Part shown: positions 49,060 through 59,121 of the stretch, in pieces
Layout of the letters: every line of letters starts with the position of its first letter
Position numbering within the stretch: the first letter of the stretch is position 1
Source: Chromobacterium subtsugae
GTDB taxonomy: Bacteria; Pseudomonadota; Gammaproteobacteria; Burkholderiales; Chromobacteriaceae
NCBI RefSeq assembly: GCF_001676875.1
Contig: NZ_JYKA01000003.1
Coordinates: 248,001-312,000, forward strand
DNA length: 64,000 bases
Reading direction: 5' to 3'
Translations under genes and position numbers: made by a program
Notes under the pieces: model-generated
What the model was told of the DNA's origin: nothing
Seen by the model: the letters and a program-made list of their open reading frames with translations, nothing else
The model's database searches: none

Positions 49060-49575
49060 CTAGTTTTGCGCCAGGCGCTCGCGCAGCAACCGGGCCGTCA
49101 GCTGGCACAGGCCCTGCAGCTGGGCGGCGGTGGCTGGCGGATAGGCATTCAGTTGCCGCAGCACCTGGCAGGTTTCCTGATGGCCGCGCTCCAGCCCGGC
49201 CTCGGCCAGCGGCGCGAAGGCCTGGCCGGCTTCCTGCCGCGCCAGTTGCGGATGCCGGCCGCAATAGTGCTCGAACAGGGCCGCGATGCCCAGCAGCAGG
49301 TGCTGGCTGTGGCTGTCGCCCGGCAGCGCGCTTTCCTGCAGCTGGCCCGGGTCGACGTCCAGTCCGGCCAGTTGCGCGACTTGGTCCATCACCGCGCTGT
49401 ACAGCAGCTGGGCGGCCTGCCGGCCATGGCTGAGGCTGATGTCGGCATTGTCTTCCGTGTCCTGGCGGCGCCCGCGCTGTCCGTGCTGGGCCAGCGCGTG
49501 CACGCCGCGCGCCCCCCCGGCGCGCGGGTGGACGCCGCCTATCGGCGCGACGATGATGTCGTCATCGATTGCCAT
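49060..49575 (-). CDS. DUF5610-like protein, diverged paralogue
   Basis: 171 residues. The second half (IAALFEHYCGRHPQLARQEAGQAF, LERGHQETCQVLRQLNAYP, in part) aligns with the next gene's DUF5610 segment but lacks its DLVEQGLDAFL ending. The N-terminus is Gly/Arg/His-rich and probably disordered. Its 3' end stops 2 bases before the alcohol dehydrogenase stop. Probably arose by duplication of the gene at 49601. Confidence 0.6.
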   Translation of the reverse strand: MAIDDDIIVAPIGGVHPRAGGARGVHALAQHGQRGRRQDTEDNADISLSHGRQAAQLLYSAVMDQVAQLAGLDVDPGQLQESALPGDSHSQHLLLGIAALFEHYCGRHPQLARQEAGQAFAPLAEAGLERGHQETCQVLRQLNAYPPATAAQLQGLCQLTARLLRERLAQN

Positions 49576-49600
49576 GGCCGACTCCCGCGGTCATGCCTGC

Positions 49601-50254
49601 TCAGCTGCCGCTCTGGCTGTCGCCGGCGGCCGCCTGCGAGGACTGCGTGCCGGCGGACTGATTCTGCTGCAGGAAGGCGTCCAGTCCCTGCTCGACCAGG
49701 TCGTGGGTTTGCTGGATGCCGCTGGAGACATCGCCGTTGAAGACATTGAGGTTTTTCAGGATGCCGGTGGCCTCCTGATAACCTTGCTCGAAGCCTTGGC
49801 GGATCAGCCCGACGAAGTTTTGCGCCTGCTGGTCGGAGCTCAGCTCCGGGTGCTGCTGCTTGTACAGGCCGAACAGGCTGGTGGCGCCGTCCAGGATGCG
49901 CTTGGCGGTGGCTTGCGGCGAATTGTCGTCGTCGCTGTTCTGTCCGCTTTGCTGCTGCACCGAAATGCTCAGCTGCGTGCTGTTGATCTGCAGCGTGGAC
50001 GAGGAGGCGTTGCCGCTGCCGTCGCTGTTTTGTCCGCCGCTGTCGGCGCTGAGGATCTGGTTGATATTGGTGATCGAGGCGTGGAACAGCAGCGTTTGCG
50101 ATTGCTTGCCGCTGCTGATGGATACGTCCAGCGACTCCACCAGCACCGAGTTGAGCTGGTTGCGGGCAGTCTGGGCGCTGTAGCCGGCGTTCTGCGTCTG
50201 GCTGGCGCCGCCGGTCTGGCCGGCCTGGTTGCTGTTCAGCGATGAGATCGACAT
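49601..50254 (-). CDS. DUF5610 domain protein
   Basis: 217 residues from the ATG at 50254 (AGGAG upstream); a TTG start 189 bases earlier is rejected. Ser/Gln/Asn-rich low-complexity first half; the DUF5610 signature follows (ATSLFGLYKQQHPELSSDQQAQNFVGLIRQGFEQGYQEATGIL in part, and HDLVEQGLDAFLQQ). No signal peptide. The family is of unknown function, often found with flagellar or surface genes; nothing here fixes that. Tandem with a diverged paralogue. Confidence 0.75.
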   Translation of the reverse strand: MSISSLNSNQAGQTGGASQTQNAGYSAQTARNQLNSVLVESLDVSISSGKQSQTLLFHASITNINQILSADSGGQNSDGSGNASSSTLQINSTQLSISVQQQSGQNSDDDNSPQATAKRILDGATSLFGLYKQQHPELSSDQQAQNFVGLIRQGFEQGYQEATGILKNLNVFNGDVSSGIQQTHDLVEQGLDAFLQQNQSAGTQSSQAAAGDSQSGS

Positions 50255-50390
50255 CACGGACTCCTGTCGGCGCGTCTCTGCAATCCGGCGCACTGTATAG
50301 GGTTGAGGGAACGACTTCAGTATGACCTGATTTCGGCAGCGGCACGGAAAACTTGTGGATTGCCGATTCGGGCTAGGTGGTTTCGCTGAA

Positions 50391-50429
50391 GAAAAAGCAA
50401 CAGGCCGCATGCCTGCATGGCATGCGGCC
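50391..50429 (-). terminator. Rho-independent terminator of the acyl-CoA dehydrogenase gene
   Basis: GGCCGCATGCC and GGCATGCGGCC, a perfect 11-bp stem with a 5-base loop; GCTTTTTC follows on the minus strand. Confidence 0.85.
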
Positions 50430-50457
50430 CGTTCGCGGCGCAATCCGCGGCGTCATA

Positions 50458-52242
50458 TCAGAAGCCGAAGTGCGCTTCCTCCAGCGCCATCAGCGGCTTG
50501 GCGCCCGTTTTGATGCTGGCCTTCAGCGCTTCCGCTTCCGGCAGCAGCTTGGCGTAGTAGAAGCGGGCGGTGGCGATCTTGGCGTTGTAGAACGCGTCCT
50601 CGCCCTGGCCCAGCTTGGCGTAGGCGACTTCGGCCATCCGCGCCCACAGCCAGGCGTAGGTCAAGTGGCCGACCAGGCGCAGGTAGTCGGTGGCGGCGGC
50701 GCCGGCCTCATCCTTGTTGGACAGGCTGGCCATGCCGATGCCCATGGTGATCTCGCCGATTTCCTTCATCAGCTTGGCGAGCGGATTGACGAATTCGCCC
50801 AACTGCGCATGGCCTTCGTACTGCTGGCAGAACTTGTGGATCAGCTTGGTGAATTTGCGCAGCTTGGCGCCCTGGTCCAGCAGCACTTTGCGGCCCAGCA
50901 GGTCTATCGCCTGGATGCCGTTGGTGCCTTCGTAGATCTGCGAGATGCGGGCATCGCGCACCAGTTGCTCCATGCCCCATTCGCGGATGTAGCCGTGGCC
51001 GCCGAACACTTGCATGCCCAGATTGGCGGCGGTGTAGCCGTTGTCGGTCATGAAGGCCTTGGCCACCGGGGTCAGCAGCGCCACCAGGTCGGCGGCGTCG
51101 GCGCGGACGCCGGCGTCCGGATGCTTGTCCTCTATGTCCAGCTGCAGCGCCAGCAGCGCCGCCAGCGCGCGGCCGGCTTCGGTATAGGCTTTCTGAGTCA
51201 GCAGCATGCGGCGCACGTCCGGGTGGACGATGATGGGGTCGGCAGCCTTGTCCGGACACTGCGCGCCGTTCAGCGCGCGCATCTGCAGCCGTTCGCGGGC
51301 GTAGGAGAGCGCGCCCTGGAACGAGGCTTCGCCTATGCCCAGGCCCTGCATGCCGCAGCCCAGGCGGGCGGCGTTCATCATGGTGAACATGCAGGACAGG
51401 CCCTTGTTAGGCTCGCCTATCAGCCAGCCCTTGGCGCCGTCCAGATTGATCACCGCGGTGGCGTTGGCCTTGATGCCCATCTTGTGTTCCAGGCTGCCGC
51501 AGGACACGGCGTTGCGGCTCTTGTCGTCGAGGAATTTGGGCACGATGAACAGCGAGATGCCCTTCACGTCTTTCGGCGCGTCCGGCAGGCGGGCCAGCAC
51601 CAGATGGATGATGTTGTCCGATAGGTCGTGCTCGCCGGCGGAGATGAAGATCTTGGTGCCGGTGATGCGGTAGCTGCCATCGCCGTTCGGCTCGGCCCTG
51701 GATTTGAGCAGGCCGAGGTCGGTGCCGCAGTGGGGTTCGGTCAGGCACATGGTGCCGGTCCAGCTGCCGTCCACCAGCTTGGGCAAGTAAGCGGCTTTCT
51801 GTTCTTCTGTGCCGTGCGCGTGGATGGCAGAATACGCGCCATGGGACAGGCCCGGATACATCGACCAGGCGACGTTGGCCGAGCATTGCATCTCCATGAT
51901 GGGGAAGGCCAGGCTCTTGGGCATCCCCTGGCCGCCGTAGGACGGATCGCAGTCCAGCGCCGGGAAGCCCAGTTCGCAGTACTGTTTGTAGGCTTCCTTG
52001 AAGCCCGTGGGAGTGGTCACCGATTTGGTCGCGCTGTCGTACTGGCAGCCTTCTTCGTCCGCCTGGCGGTTGAGCGGCGCGAGCTCGGACTCGCAAAACT
52101 GGGCCGCCGCCTCCAGGTAGGAGCTGAAGATGTCCTGCGTGGCCTCTTCGTAGCCTGGCAGAGAGGGGATGATGTCCTGTACCTTGATCAACTCGTTGAG
52201 AACAAAGTCGAAGTCGCGCAGCGGTGCTTTGTAGACAGGCAT
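50458..52242 (-). CDS. Long acyl-CoA dehydrogenase (DmdC/FadE5-like)
   Basis: 594 residues from the ATG at 52242 (GGAG in front). Longer than ordinary acyl-CoA dehydrogenases because of a C-terminal helical domain, as in 3-methylmercaptopropionyl-CoA dehydrogenase and FadE5. Landmarks: MPVYKAPLRDFDFVLNE, MCLTEPHCGTDLGLLKSRA, KIFISAGEHDL, and QVFGGHGYIREWGMEQLVRDARI. It oxidises medium/long acyl-CoA. A PsrA-like operator lies in its promoter. Confidence 0.9.
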   Translation of the reverse strand: MPVYKAPLRDFDFVLNELIKVQDIIPSLPGYEEATQDIFSSYLEAAAQFCESELAPLNRQADEEGCQYDSATKSVTTPTGFKEAYKQYCELGFPALDCDPSYGGQGMPKSLAFPIMEMQCSANVAWSMYPGLSHGAYSAIHAHGTEEQKAAYLPKLVDGSWTGTMCLTEPHCGTDLGLLKSRAEPNGDGSYRITGTKIFISAGEHDLSDNIIHLVLARLPDAPKDVKGISLFIVPKFLDDKSRNAVSCGSLEHKMGIKANATAVINLDGAKGWLIGEPNKGLSCMFTMMNAARLGCGMQGLGIGEASFQGALSYARERLQMRALNGAQCPDKAADPIIVHPDVRRMLLTQKAYTEAGRALAALLALQLDIEDKHPDAGVRADAADLVALLTPVAKAFMTDNGYTAANLGMQVFGGHGYIREWGMEQLVRDARISQIYEGTNGIQAIDLLGRKVLLDQGAKLRKFTKLIHKFCQQYEGHAQLGEFVNPLAKLMKEIGEITMGIGMASLSNKDEAGAAATDYLRLVGHLTYAWLWARMAEVAYAKLGQGEDAFYNAKIATARFYYAKLLPEAEALKASIKTGAKPLMALEEAHFGF

Positions 52243-52327
52243 TCGGTTTCTCCAGTGGGTTGGCGCGGCCTGGTGCATGCCAGGTCGATACGCTTTATGA
52301 TGACCCCTTGGCCGGGGCGGTTTAATT

Positions 52328-52341
52328 CAAACGCTTGTTTA
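52328..52341 (-). promoter_or_regulatory. PsrA-like operator upstream of the acyl-CoA dehydrogenase gene
   Basis: CAAAC-GCTT-GTTTA, nine of ten arm positions symmetrical, fits the (G/C)AAAC-N2-4-GTTT(G/C) box of the fatty-acid regulator PsrA. It sits 86 bases before the start codon. Confidence 0.5.
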
Positions 52342-52427
52342 GATTATTCCCGGCCTTTTGACAACAAAATGCGTTGCCGCGCGCGGGCGGGTGTGGCATT
52401 ACGACAACGTAGCGGCATGAAAATGGA

Positions 52428-52985
52428 ATGACCTGGCTCAAGCGGAAAATGCGGCGGTTCGCCGGACGGCGCCACCAATGGTTCGCCCGGCCGGGCATGC
52501 GCCGGCTGGCGCCGTATCTGGACCAGCCGGCCTATTGGGCGTTCAATCGGCGCAAGGTGGCGATGGGCGTGGCGGTGGGACTTTATTCCGGCGTGATGCC
52601 AGGCTTCACCCAGAAGGCCACCGCGCTGGCGCTGGCGCTGCTGCTGCGGGTGAACCTGCCGGCGGCGATGGTGGTTTCCCTGTACAGCAATCCGTTGACG
52701 GTGTTGCCGCTCTATTATCTGGCCTACTGTTATGGCAGATGGCTGCTGGGCGGCCCCACCTCCCTGTCGATGGCGCCGCCTCCCGGCCTGGGCGGAGCGG
52801 GCTTGGCGGCTTGGCTGGCCGGCACGGTCGGCTGGCTGGTGGACATGGGGTGGCCGCTGCTGGTGGGCATGCCGGCGCTGGGGCTGACCCTGGGGGCGGC
52901 GGGCTATCTGGCGACGCGAGTGATGTGGCGCTGGGCTGTAGTCAGCGCCTGGAACAATAGAAAGGCGAAGTGTGGATCTGCTTGA
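52428..52985 (+). CDS. DUF2062 membrane protein
   Basis: 185 residues. Basic N-terminus, then three or more membrane segments; MGVAVGLYSGVMPGFTQKATALALALLLRVNLPAAM and YSNPLTVLPLYYLAYCYG (in part) match DUF2062, an inner-membrane family of unknown function, found next to glycosyltransferase and Nudix genes. It overlaps the next gene by 14 bases. Confidence 0.85.
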   Translation: MTWLKRKMRRFAGRRHQWFARPGMRRLAPYLDQPAYWAFNRRKVAMGVAVGLYSGVMPGFTQKATALALALLLRVNLPAAMVVSLYSNPLTVLPLYYLAYCYGRWLLGGPTSLSMAPPPGLGGAGLAAWLAGTVGWLVDMGWPLLVGMPALGLTLGAAGYLATRVMWRWAVVSAWNNRKAKCGSA

Positions 52986-53529
52986 AAAACAATTGACGTC
53001 GGAGCTGGTGTACGAGGGCGGCTTCCTGCGCGTGCGCAAGGACCAGGTGGCGCTGCCTGATGGCAAGCAAGCCGCCCGCGAGTACATCCTCCATCCCGGC
53101 GCGGTGGCCATCCTGGCCCTGACGCCGCAGCGCGAGCTGGTGCTGGAGCGGCAGTACCGCTATCCGGCCGGCCGCGAGTTCATCGAGATTCCCGCCGGCA
53201 AGATCGACCCGGACGAGGCGCCGGAAGAGACCGCGCGCCGCGAGCTTTTCGAGGAAACCGGCTATCGCGCCGCCAGCTGGACTTATCTGGGCACCGCCCA
53301 CCCCTGCATCGGCTATTCGAATGAAAAAATCAGCTATTACCTGGCGCAAGATCTTATTCTTAGCGAAAGGCGGCTGGACGAGGGCGAGTTTCTGGAGGTG
53401 CTGACCAAGCCGCTGGACGAAGCGATGGAGATGGCGCTGAGCGGCGGGATCTGCGACAGCAAATCGATAGTCGGCCTGCACTGGCTGGCGGCTTATTTGA
53501 GCGGGAGGATGCGAGGTGTCCCGATTTGA
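52972..53529 (+). CDS. nudF: ADP-ribose pyrophosphatase (Nudix)
   Basis: 185 residues with a GTG start at 52972. Full Nudix box Gly76, Glu82, Arg90-Glu91, Glu94-Glu95, Gly97, and the ADP-ribose pyrophosphatase features FLRVRKDQV, ERQYRYPAGREFIEIPAGK (68-77 region) and a Pro about 16 residues after the box. Hydrolyses ADP-ribose to AMP and ribose-5-phosphate. Coupled to both neighbours by overlaps of 14 bases. Confidence 0.9.
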   Translation: MDLLEKQLTSELVYEGGFLRVRKDQVALPDGKQAAREYILHPGAVAILALTPQRELVLERQYRYPAGREFIEIPAGKIDPDEAPEETARRELFEETGYRAASWTYLGTAHPCIGYSNEKISYYLAQDLILSERRLDEGEFLEVLTKPLDEAMEMALSGGICDSKSIVGLHWLAAYLSGRMRGVPI

Positions 53530-53833
53530 CGCGTATTACGACCGTCGGCGCGGCCGACGCGTCAGCATGGGGTGCAAGGCCCGGATCAAGTCGCTGTTGA
53601 GCGGGCAGACCTATTACGGCGAGTGCGTGGACTTGTCGGTGGACGGCATGGCGCTGCGCTCAGCCTTTGTGCCGCAGTACGGCGAAAAGCTCAATGTGAT
53701 CGTGCTGGTGCCCAGCGTGGGCGGGGTGTCGGGCAAGCCATTCGAGGCCGAGGTCGAGGTCAAGCGCTGCAATGAAGTGCAGCGTGGACTCATATATGAA
53801 ATCGGTGTCCGCATCCTGCAGAGAAAAAGCTGA
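53516..53833 (+). CDS. PilZ domain protein
   Basis: 105 residues with a GTG start. The c-di-GMP signature is complete: RxxxR at 11-15 (RRGRR) and DLSVDGM (Asp40, Ser42, Gly45). A single PilZ domain without partner, probably an adaptor that reads c-di-GMP. It overlaps nudF by 14 bases and ends the three-gene cluster. Confidence 0.9.
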   Translation: MSRFDAYYDRRRGRRVSMGCKARIKSLLSGQTYYGECVDLSVDGMALRSAFVPQYGEKLNVIVLVPSVGGVSGKPFEAEVEVKRCNEVQRGLIYEIGVRILQRKS

Positions 53834-54140
53834 CAAGCCTTTGTAATTTCAGATTTTTATATCCAATTATTCCTTTCGGCATTACAAGAATTTACTAAGC
53901 TTCATCAATTGTTACAAAATTCCAAAATTAAAAATCCTTATTGATTCAACGGCTTTTCCCACGCGATGCCGGCTGTGCTGGTTGATTCCAGTTTTTGCCG
54001 GCTTTTGTCCGGTCGTTTCGTACTGCTATGCTATACCCAAAAAAAGACCGGAGACACAGTCAGCACTCTAATTCAGCAAGGGGAACGGCCTCATGCGAGG
54101 TGCATTTCGCCCAGCCCCTGCTACCAGCCAGGAGAGAGTC
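53834..54140. other. Promoter region of the prkA operon with an AT-rich island
   Basis: About 120 bases (53838-53955) are strikingly AT-rich, unlike the rest of the window, suggesting an H-NS/IHF-type or UP-element binding region. Near the 3' end TTGTCC (54005-54010) and TATGCT (54027-54032), 16 bases apart, form a plausible promoter; CTATACC just after resembles the RpoS -10. TCCGGTC and GACCGGA flank this promoter. No gene seen. Confidence 0.5.
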
Positions 54141-56069
54141 ATGCACCCGGATATCTTCAGTCACTACGCAGTGCGCTACGACAAGACCCGCGAGGAAGAG
54201 TACACGATCCAGGAGTATCTGGAGCTGTGCCGGCAAGACCCCGGAGCCTACGCCACTGCCGCAGAGCGCATGCTGGCAGCCATCGGCGAACCGGAGCTGG
54301 TGGACACCCGCCACGACTCCCGGCTGTCGCGCATCTTCTCCAACAAGGTCATCAAGGTATATCCGGCCTTCCGCGACTTCTACGGCACCGAGGAAGTCAT
54401 TGAACAGGTGGTCGCCTACTTCCGCCATGCCGCGCAAGGGCTGGAAGAGAAGAAGCAGATTCTCTACCTGCTGGGGCCGGTGGGCGGCGGCAAGTCCTCC
54501 ATCGCCGAGAAGCTGAAGGAGCTGATGGAGCTGGTGCCGTTCTATTGCCTGAAGGGCAGCCCGGTCAACGAGTCGCCGCTGTCGTTGTTCAATTACGACG
54601 AAGACGGCCCCATCCTGGAAGAACAGTACAATATCCCGCGTCGCTACCTTAAGGGCATTCCCAGCCCCTGGGCGGTGAAGCGGCTGCATGAATTCAACGG
54701 CGACATCGGCCAGTTCCGCGTGGTCAAGCGCTATCCGTCCGTGCTGCGCCAGGTGGCGGTGGCCAAGACCGAACCGGGCGACGAAAACAATCAGGACATC
54801 AGCTCGCTGGTGGGCAAGGTGGACATCCGCAAGCTGGAAAAATACGCGCAGGACGATCCCGACGCCTACAGCTACTCCGGCGGCCTGTGCCTGGCCAACC
54901 AGGGGCTGCTGGAATTCGTCGAGATGTTCAAGGCCCCGATCAAGGTGCTGCACCCGCTGCTGACCGCCACCCAGGAAGGCAACTTCAAGGGCACCGAAGG
55001 TTTCGGCGCGATTCCGTTCGAAGGCATCATCCTCGCCCACTCCAACGAGAGCGAATGGAAGCAGTTCCGCAACAACAAGAACAACGAGGCCTTCCTCGAC
55101 CGGATCTACATCGTCAAGGTGCCGTACTGCCTGCGGGTGGCCGAGGAAATCAAGATCTACGACAAGCTGATCCGCAACTCCTCGCTGGGCAAGGCGCCGT
55201 GCGCGCCGGGCACGCTGAAGATGATGGGCCAGTTCGCCGTGCTGTCGCGGCTGAAGGAGCCGGAAAACTCCAGCCTGTACAGCAAGATGCAGGTGTACGA
55301 CGGCGAAAACCTGAAGGACACCGATCCCAAGGCCAAGTCGCTGCAGGAGTACCGCGACTACGCCGGCGTGGACGAGGGCATGAGCGGGCTGTCGACGCGC
55401 TTCGCCTACAAGATCCTGTCCAAGGTGTTTAATTTCGACCACAGCGAAGTCGCCGCCAATCCGGTGCATCTGCTGTACGTGATCGAGCAGCAGGTCGAGC
55501 GCGAGCAGTTCCCGGCCGAAACCGAACAGAAGTACCTGACCTTCCTGAAGGAGTATCTGGCGCCCAAGTACGTCGAGTTCATCGGCAAGGAAATCCAGAC
55601 CGCCTATCTGGAAAGCTATTCCGAGTACGGGCAGAACATCTTCGACCGCTACGTGACCTTCGCCGACTACTGGATCCAGGATCAGGAATACCGCGATCAG
55701 GACACCGGCGAAATCTTCGACCGCACCTCGCTGAACGCGGAGCTGGAAAAGATCGAGAAACCCGCCGGGATCTCCAACCCCAAGGACTTCCGCAACGAAA
55801 TCGTCAACTTCGTGCTGCGGGCCCGGGCCAACAACGGCGGCAAGAACCCGACCTGGACCAGCTACGAGAAGCTGCGCACGGTGATAGAGAAGAAAATGTT
55901 CTCCAACACCGAAGAGCTGCTGCCGGTGATTTCCTTCAATGCCAAGGCCAGCGCCGAGGACGCCAAGAAGCACGAGGACTTCGTCAACCGCATGGTGGAA
56001 AAGGGCTATACCGCCAAGCAGGTGCGCCTGCTGTGCGAATGGTATCTGCGGGTGCGCAAGTCCTCATAA
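54141..56069 (+). CDS. prkA: PrkA serine protein kinase / AAA+ protein (YeaG)
   Basis: 642 residues from the ATG at 54141 (GGAGAGAG in front). N-terminal PrkA AAA domain with Walker A GPVGGGKSS (112-120), and the C-terminal PrkA kinase-like region ending LLCEWYLRVRKSS. In E. coli YeaG it is made in stationary phase and nitrogen starvation. It forms the classic operon with yeaH and spoVR. Confidence 0.95.
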   Translation: MHPDIFSHYAVRYDKTREEEYTIQEYLELCRQDPGAYATAAERMLAAIGEPELVDTRHDSRLSRIFSNKVIKVYPAFRDFYGTEEVIEQVVAYFRHAAQGLEEKKQILYLLGPVGGGKSSIAEKLKELMELVPFYCLKGSPVNESPLSLFNYDEDGPILEEQYNIPRRYLKGIPSPWAVKRLHEFNGDIGQFRVVKRYPSVLRQVAVAKTEPGDENNQDISSLVGKVDIRKLEKYAQDDPDAYSYSGGLCLANQGLLEFVEMFKAPIKVLHPLLTATQEGNFKGTEGFGAIPFEGIILAHSNESEWKQFRNNKNNEAFLDRIYIVKVPYCLRVAEEIKIYDKLIRNSSLGKAPCAPGTLKMMGQFAVLSRLKEPENSSLYSKMQVYDGENLKDTDPKAKSLQEYRDYAGVDEGMSGLSTRFAYKILSKVFNFDHSEVAANPVHLLYVIEQQVEREQFPAETEQKYLTFLKEYLAPKYVEFIGKEIQTAYLESYSEYGQNIFDRYVTFADYWIQDQEYRDQDTGEIFDRTSLNAELEKIEKPAGISNPKDFRNEIVNFVLRARANNGGKNPTWTSYEKLRTVIEKKMFSNTEELLPVISFNAKASAEDAKKHEDFVNRMVEKGYTAKQVRLLCEWYLRVRKSS

Positions 56070-56223
56070 GCCGTCATGAACCGCTCGCTCCGATTGGAGC
56101 GGGCGGGTTGGCGATGTCCGGCGGTTGACGCCGGTCGACAAGGAGACACAACCGCGCGCGGCGTCGGGCGGCGGGTTTCGGAACGGAACCGGCCGCCCGC
56201 GGCTGCGCGCAAGAGAGGTGGCT

Positions 56224-57504
56224 ATGTCCCACATCATAGACAGACGCCTCAACGGCAAGAACAAGTCGGCGGTCAATCGCGAACGCTTTCTTCGCCGTTT
56301 CAAGGCGCAAATCAAGGAAGCCGTCTCCAAGGCGATCAAGGGACGGAGCATTACCGATATCGAAAGCGGGGAAAAGGTCTCGATACCGGTCAAGGATATT
56401 TCCGAACCCAATTTCCATCATGGCAAGGGCGGGGTGTGGGAGAACATCCACCCGGGCAATGAGGAATTCATCAAGGGCGACCGCATCCCGCGGCCGCAGG
56501 GCGGAGCGGGCGGCGGGGGCAGCAAGGCCAGCCAGGACGGCGAGGGCGAGGACGATTTCGTGTTCCAGCTGTCGCGCGAAGAATTCATGAACGTGTTCTT
56601 CGATGATCTGGCGCTGCCCAATCTGATCAAGACCCAGCTGATGGGAATCGAGGAGCTGAAAACCGTGCGCGCCGGCTACACCAACGACGGCACGCCGGCC
56701 AACATCAATATCGTCCGCTCGCTGCGCGGCGCGCTGGCGCGGCGGGTGGCGATGGCGGCGCCCACCTTGTCGAGCCTGGACGACGCCGAGGAAGAGCTGG
56801 ACACGCTTATCGAGTCGGACGACGACAACGCGCTGGATGTCCGCGAAAAGCGCCAGCGCATCCACCAGATGCGCGAGCGCCTGGCCAGCATCCCCTTCAT
56901 CGATCCCTTCGACTTGCGCTACAACAACCGGGTCAAGCAACCCAAGCCGACAAGCCAGGCGGTGATGTTCTGCATCATGGATGTGTCCGGCTCGATGGAT
57001 GAGCAGAAAAAGGACATGGCCAAGCGTTTCTTCATCCTGTTGTACATGTTCCTGCAGCGCAATTACGAAAAGATCGAGGTGGTGTTCATCCGCCACCATA
57101 CCAGCGCGGTTGAAGTCAACGAGCAGGACTTTTTCCACTCGCGCGAGAGCGGCGGCACGGTGGTGTCGTCGGCGCTCAACCTGATGAGCGACGTCATCCG
57201 CAAGCGCTATGCCAGCAGCGAGTGGAACATCTACGCCGCCCAGGCATCCGACGGCGACAACTGGGACAGCGATTCCGCCAACTGCGGCCGCATCCTGGAG
57301 GAGAACCTGCTGCCGTACTGCCAGTACTTCGCCTACATCGAGATCACCGAGGGCGAGCCGCAAAACCTGTGGTACGAGTACCTGAAGGTCAAGTCGCAAT
57401 GCCCGCAGTTCGCGATGCAGAAAATCCGCTCGGCGTCGGACATCTACCCGGTGTTCCGGGAGTTGTTCAAGCGCCAGCCAGCCAATGGAAGGGTCGGCAC
57501 ATGA
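56224..57504 (+). CDS. yeaH: YeaH-family VWA-domain protein
   Basis: 426 residues, same length as E. coli YeaH. N-terminal DUF444 region ([22 protein letters not shown]) with a Gly/Asp-rich linker (about 95-115), then a von Willebrand A-like fold with MIDAS motif [11 protein letters not shown]. Partner of PrkA in stress survival. The ATG at 56224 has AGAGAGG; the stop overlaps the next ATG by ATGA. Confidence 0.94.
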   Translation: MSHIIDRRLNGKNKSAVNRERFLRRFKAQIKEAVSKAIKGRSITDIESGEKVSIPVKDISEPNFHHGKGGVWENIHPGNEEFIKGDRIPRPQGGAGGGGSKASQDGEGEDDFVFQLSREEFMNVFFDDLALPNLIKTQLMGIEELKTVRAGYTNDGTPANINIVRSLRGALARRVAMAAPTLSSLDDAEEELDTLIESDDDNALDVREKRQRIHQMRERLASIPFIDPFDLRYNNRVKQPKPTSQAVMFCIMDVSGSMDEQKKDMAKRFFILLYMFLQRNYEKIEVVFIRHHTSAVEVNEQDFFHSRESGGTVVSSALNLMSDVIRKRYASSEWNIYAAQASDGDNWDSDSANCGRILEENLLPYCQYFAYIEITEGEPQNLWYEYLKVKSQCPQFAMQKIRSASDIYPVFRELFKRQPANGRVGT

Positions 57505-59048
57505 AACGGACTCGCAAGGGGGAAGAGGAGGTCGGCAAGCCGATTTCCACCGGTTCGGAATGGACTTTCGACCTGATAGGCGAATACGACCGGCAGATCC
57601 GCACCATCGCGGTGGACGAATTCAAGCTGGACGTCTACCCCAATCAGCTTGAGGTGATCACCGCCGAGCAGATGATGGACGCCTACGCCTCGGTCGGCAT
57701 GCCGGTCAACTACCACCACTGGAGCTACGGCAAGCATTTCGTCTCCACCGAGAAAAGCTACAAGCGCGGCCAGATGGGGCTGGCCTACGAAATCGTCATC
57801 AATTCCAACCCCTGCATCGCCTATCTGATGGAGGAAAACTCCATGATGATGCAGGCGCTGGTGATCGCCCACGCCGCTTACGGCCACAACAGTTTCTTCA
57901 AGGGCAATTACCTGTTCCGCTCCTGGACCGACGCGTCGGCCATCATCGATTACCTGGTGTTCGCCAAAAGCTATATCAGCAAGTGCGAGGAGCGCTACGG
58001 CATAGACGAGGTGGAGGAGCTGCTGGACTCCTGCCATGCGCTGATGAACTACGGCGTCGACCGCTACAAGCGGCCGCAGAAACTGTCGCTGGCCAAAGAG
58101 CAGGCGCGGCAGGAGGAGCGCGAGCAATACCTGCAGATGCAGGTGAACGACCTGTGGCGCACGATACCGAAGCGCGACAAGGACGACAGCGGCAAGCCGG
58201 CGTCGCGCTTCCCGCTGGAGCCGCAGGAAAACCTGCTGTACTTCATCGAGAAATCGGCGCCGTTGCTGGAACCCTGGCAGCGCGAGGTGGTGCGCATCGT
58301 GCGCAAGGTCGCCCAGTATTTCTATCCGCAGCGCCAGACCCAGGTGATGAACGAAGGCTGGGCCACCTTCTGGCACTACACCATCATGAACCGGCTGTAC
58401 GACAAGGGCCTGATCACCGACGGCTACATGCTGGAGTTTCTGCAGAGCCACACCAATGTGGTGACGCAGCCGCCGGTGACGGCGCGCTGGTACAACGGCA
58501 TCAATCCCTACGCGCTGGGTTTCGCCATGTATCAGGATATCAAGCGCATTTGCGAGGCCCCCACCGACGAGGACCGCGCCTGGTTCCCGGACCTTGCCGG
58601 CAGCGACTGGCGCGAGTCGCTGGAGTTCGCGATGCGCAATTTCAAGGACGAAAGCTTCATCTCGCAGTATCTGTCGCCGAAGTTGATCCGCGATTTCCGC
58701 TTTTTCGCCATCCGCGACGACGACAAGGACGACAAGCTGGAGATTTCCAGCATCCACGACGAAGAAGGCTACCGTGATATCCGCGGCAAGTTGGCCGAGC
58801 AGTACAACCTGGGTTCGCGCGAACCCAATATCCAGGTGTGGTCGGTCAATGTGCGCGGCGACCGCAGCCTGACGCTGCGCCACGTGATGCACAACAGGCG
58901 GCCGCTGGAAGACCAAAGCGCCCAGGAGGTGCTCAAGCACGTCTGCCGGCTGTGGGGCTTCGATGTGAAGCTGGAAAGCGTGGACGGCAACGGCGAGGTC
59001 AAGCAGTCGTACGAGGTTCAGGCGGTCAGGGATCCGGAGATGGCCTGA
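57501..59048 (+). CDS. spoVR: SpoVR family protein (YcgB)
   Basis: 515 residues from the ATG at 57501, overlapping the yeaH stop by 4 bases. Family patches [57 protein letters not shown] (in part) are conserved, the last two with histidines suited to metal binding. In Bacillus SpoVR acts in spore cortex formation; in Proteobacteria it belongs to the prkA-yeaH stress unit. Confidence 0.95.
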   Translation: MKRTRKGEEEVGKPISTGSEWTFDLIGEYDRQIRTIAVDEFKLDVYPNQLEVITAEQMMDAYASVGMPVNYHHWSYGKHFVSTEKSYKRGQMGLAYEIVINSNPCIAYLMEENSMMMQALVIAHAAYGHNSFFKGNYLFRSWTDASAIIDYLVFAKSYISKCEERYGIDEVEELLDSCHALMNYGVDRYKRPQKLSLAKEQARQEEREQYLQMQVNDLWRTIPKRDKDDSGKPASRFPLEPQENLLYFIEKSAPLLEPWQREVVRIVRKVAQYFYPQRQTQVMNEGWATFWHYTIMNRLYDKGLITDGYMLEFLQSHTNVVTQPPVTARWYNGINPYALGFAMYQDIKRICEAPTDEDRAWFPDLAGSDWRESLEFAMRNFKDESFISQYLSPKLIRDFRFFAIRDDDKDDKLEISSIHDEEGYRDIRGKLAEQYNLGSREPNIQVWSVNVRGDRSLTLRHVMHNRRPLEDQSAQEVLKHVCRLWGFDVKLESVDGNGEVKQSYEVQAVRDPEMA

Positions 59049-59071
59049 ACGCCGGCGGGAACGCCGCGATG

Positions 59072-59108
59072 AAAGCCGGGCAGCCAAATGGCGGCCCGGC
59101 TTTGTTTT
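59072..59108 (+). terminator. Rho-independent terminator of the prkA operon
   Basis: AAAGCCGGGC and GCCCGGCTTT enclose an inner GCC/GGC pair; TTTGTTTT follows. Confidence 0.85.
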
Positions 59109-59121
59109 GGCTCCGCCGCAC

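Noticed and set aside
53834-54140. A sigma-54 promoter for prkA
   Set aside because: I found no GG-N10-GC element with the right spacing.
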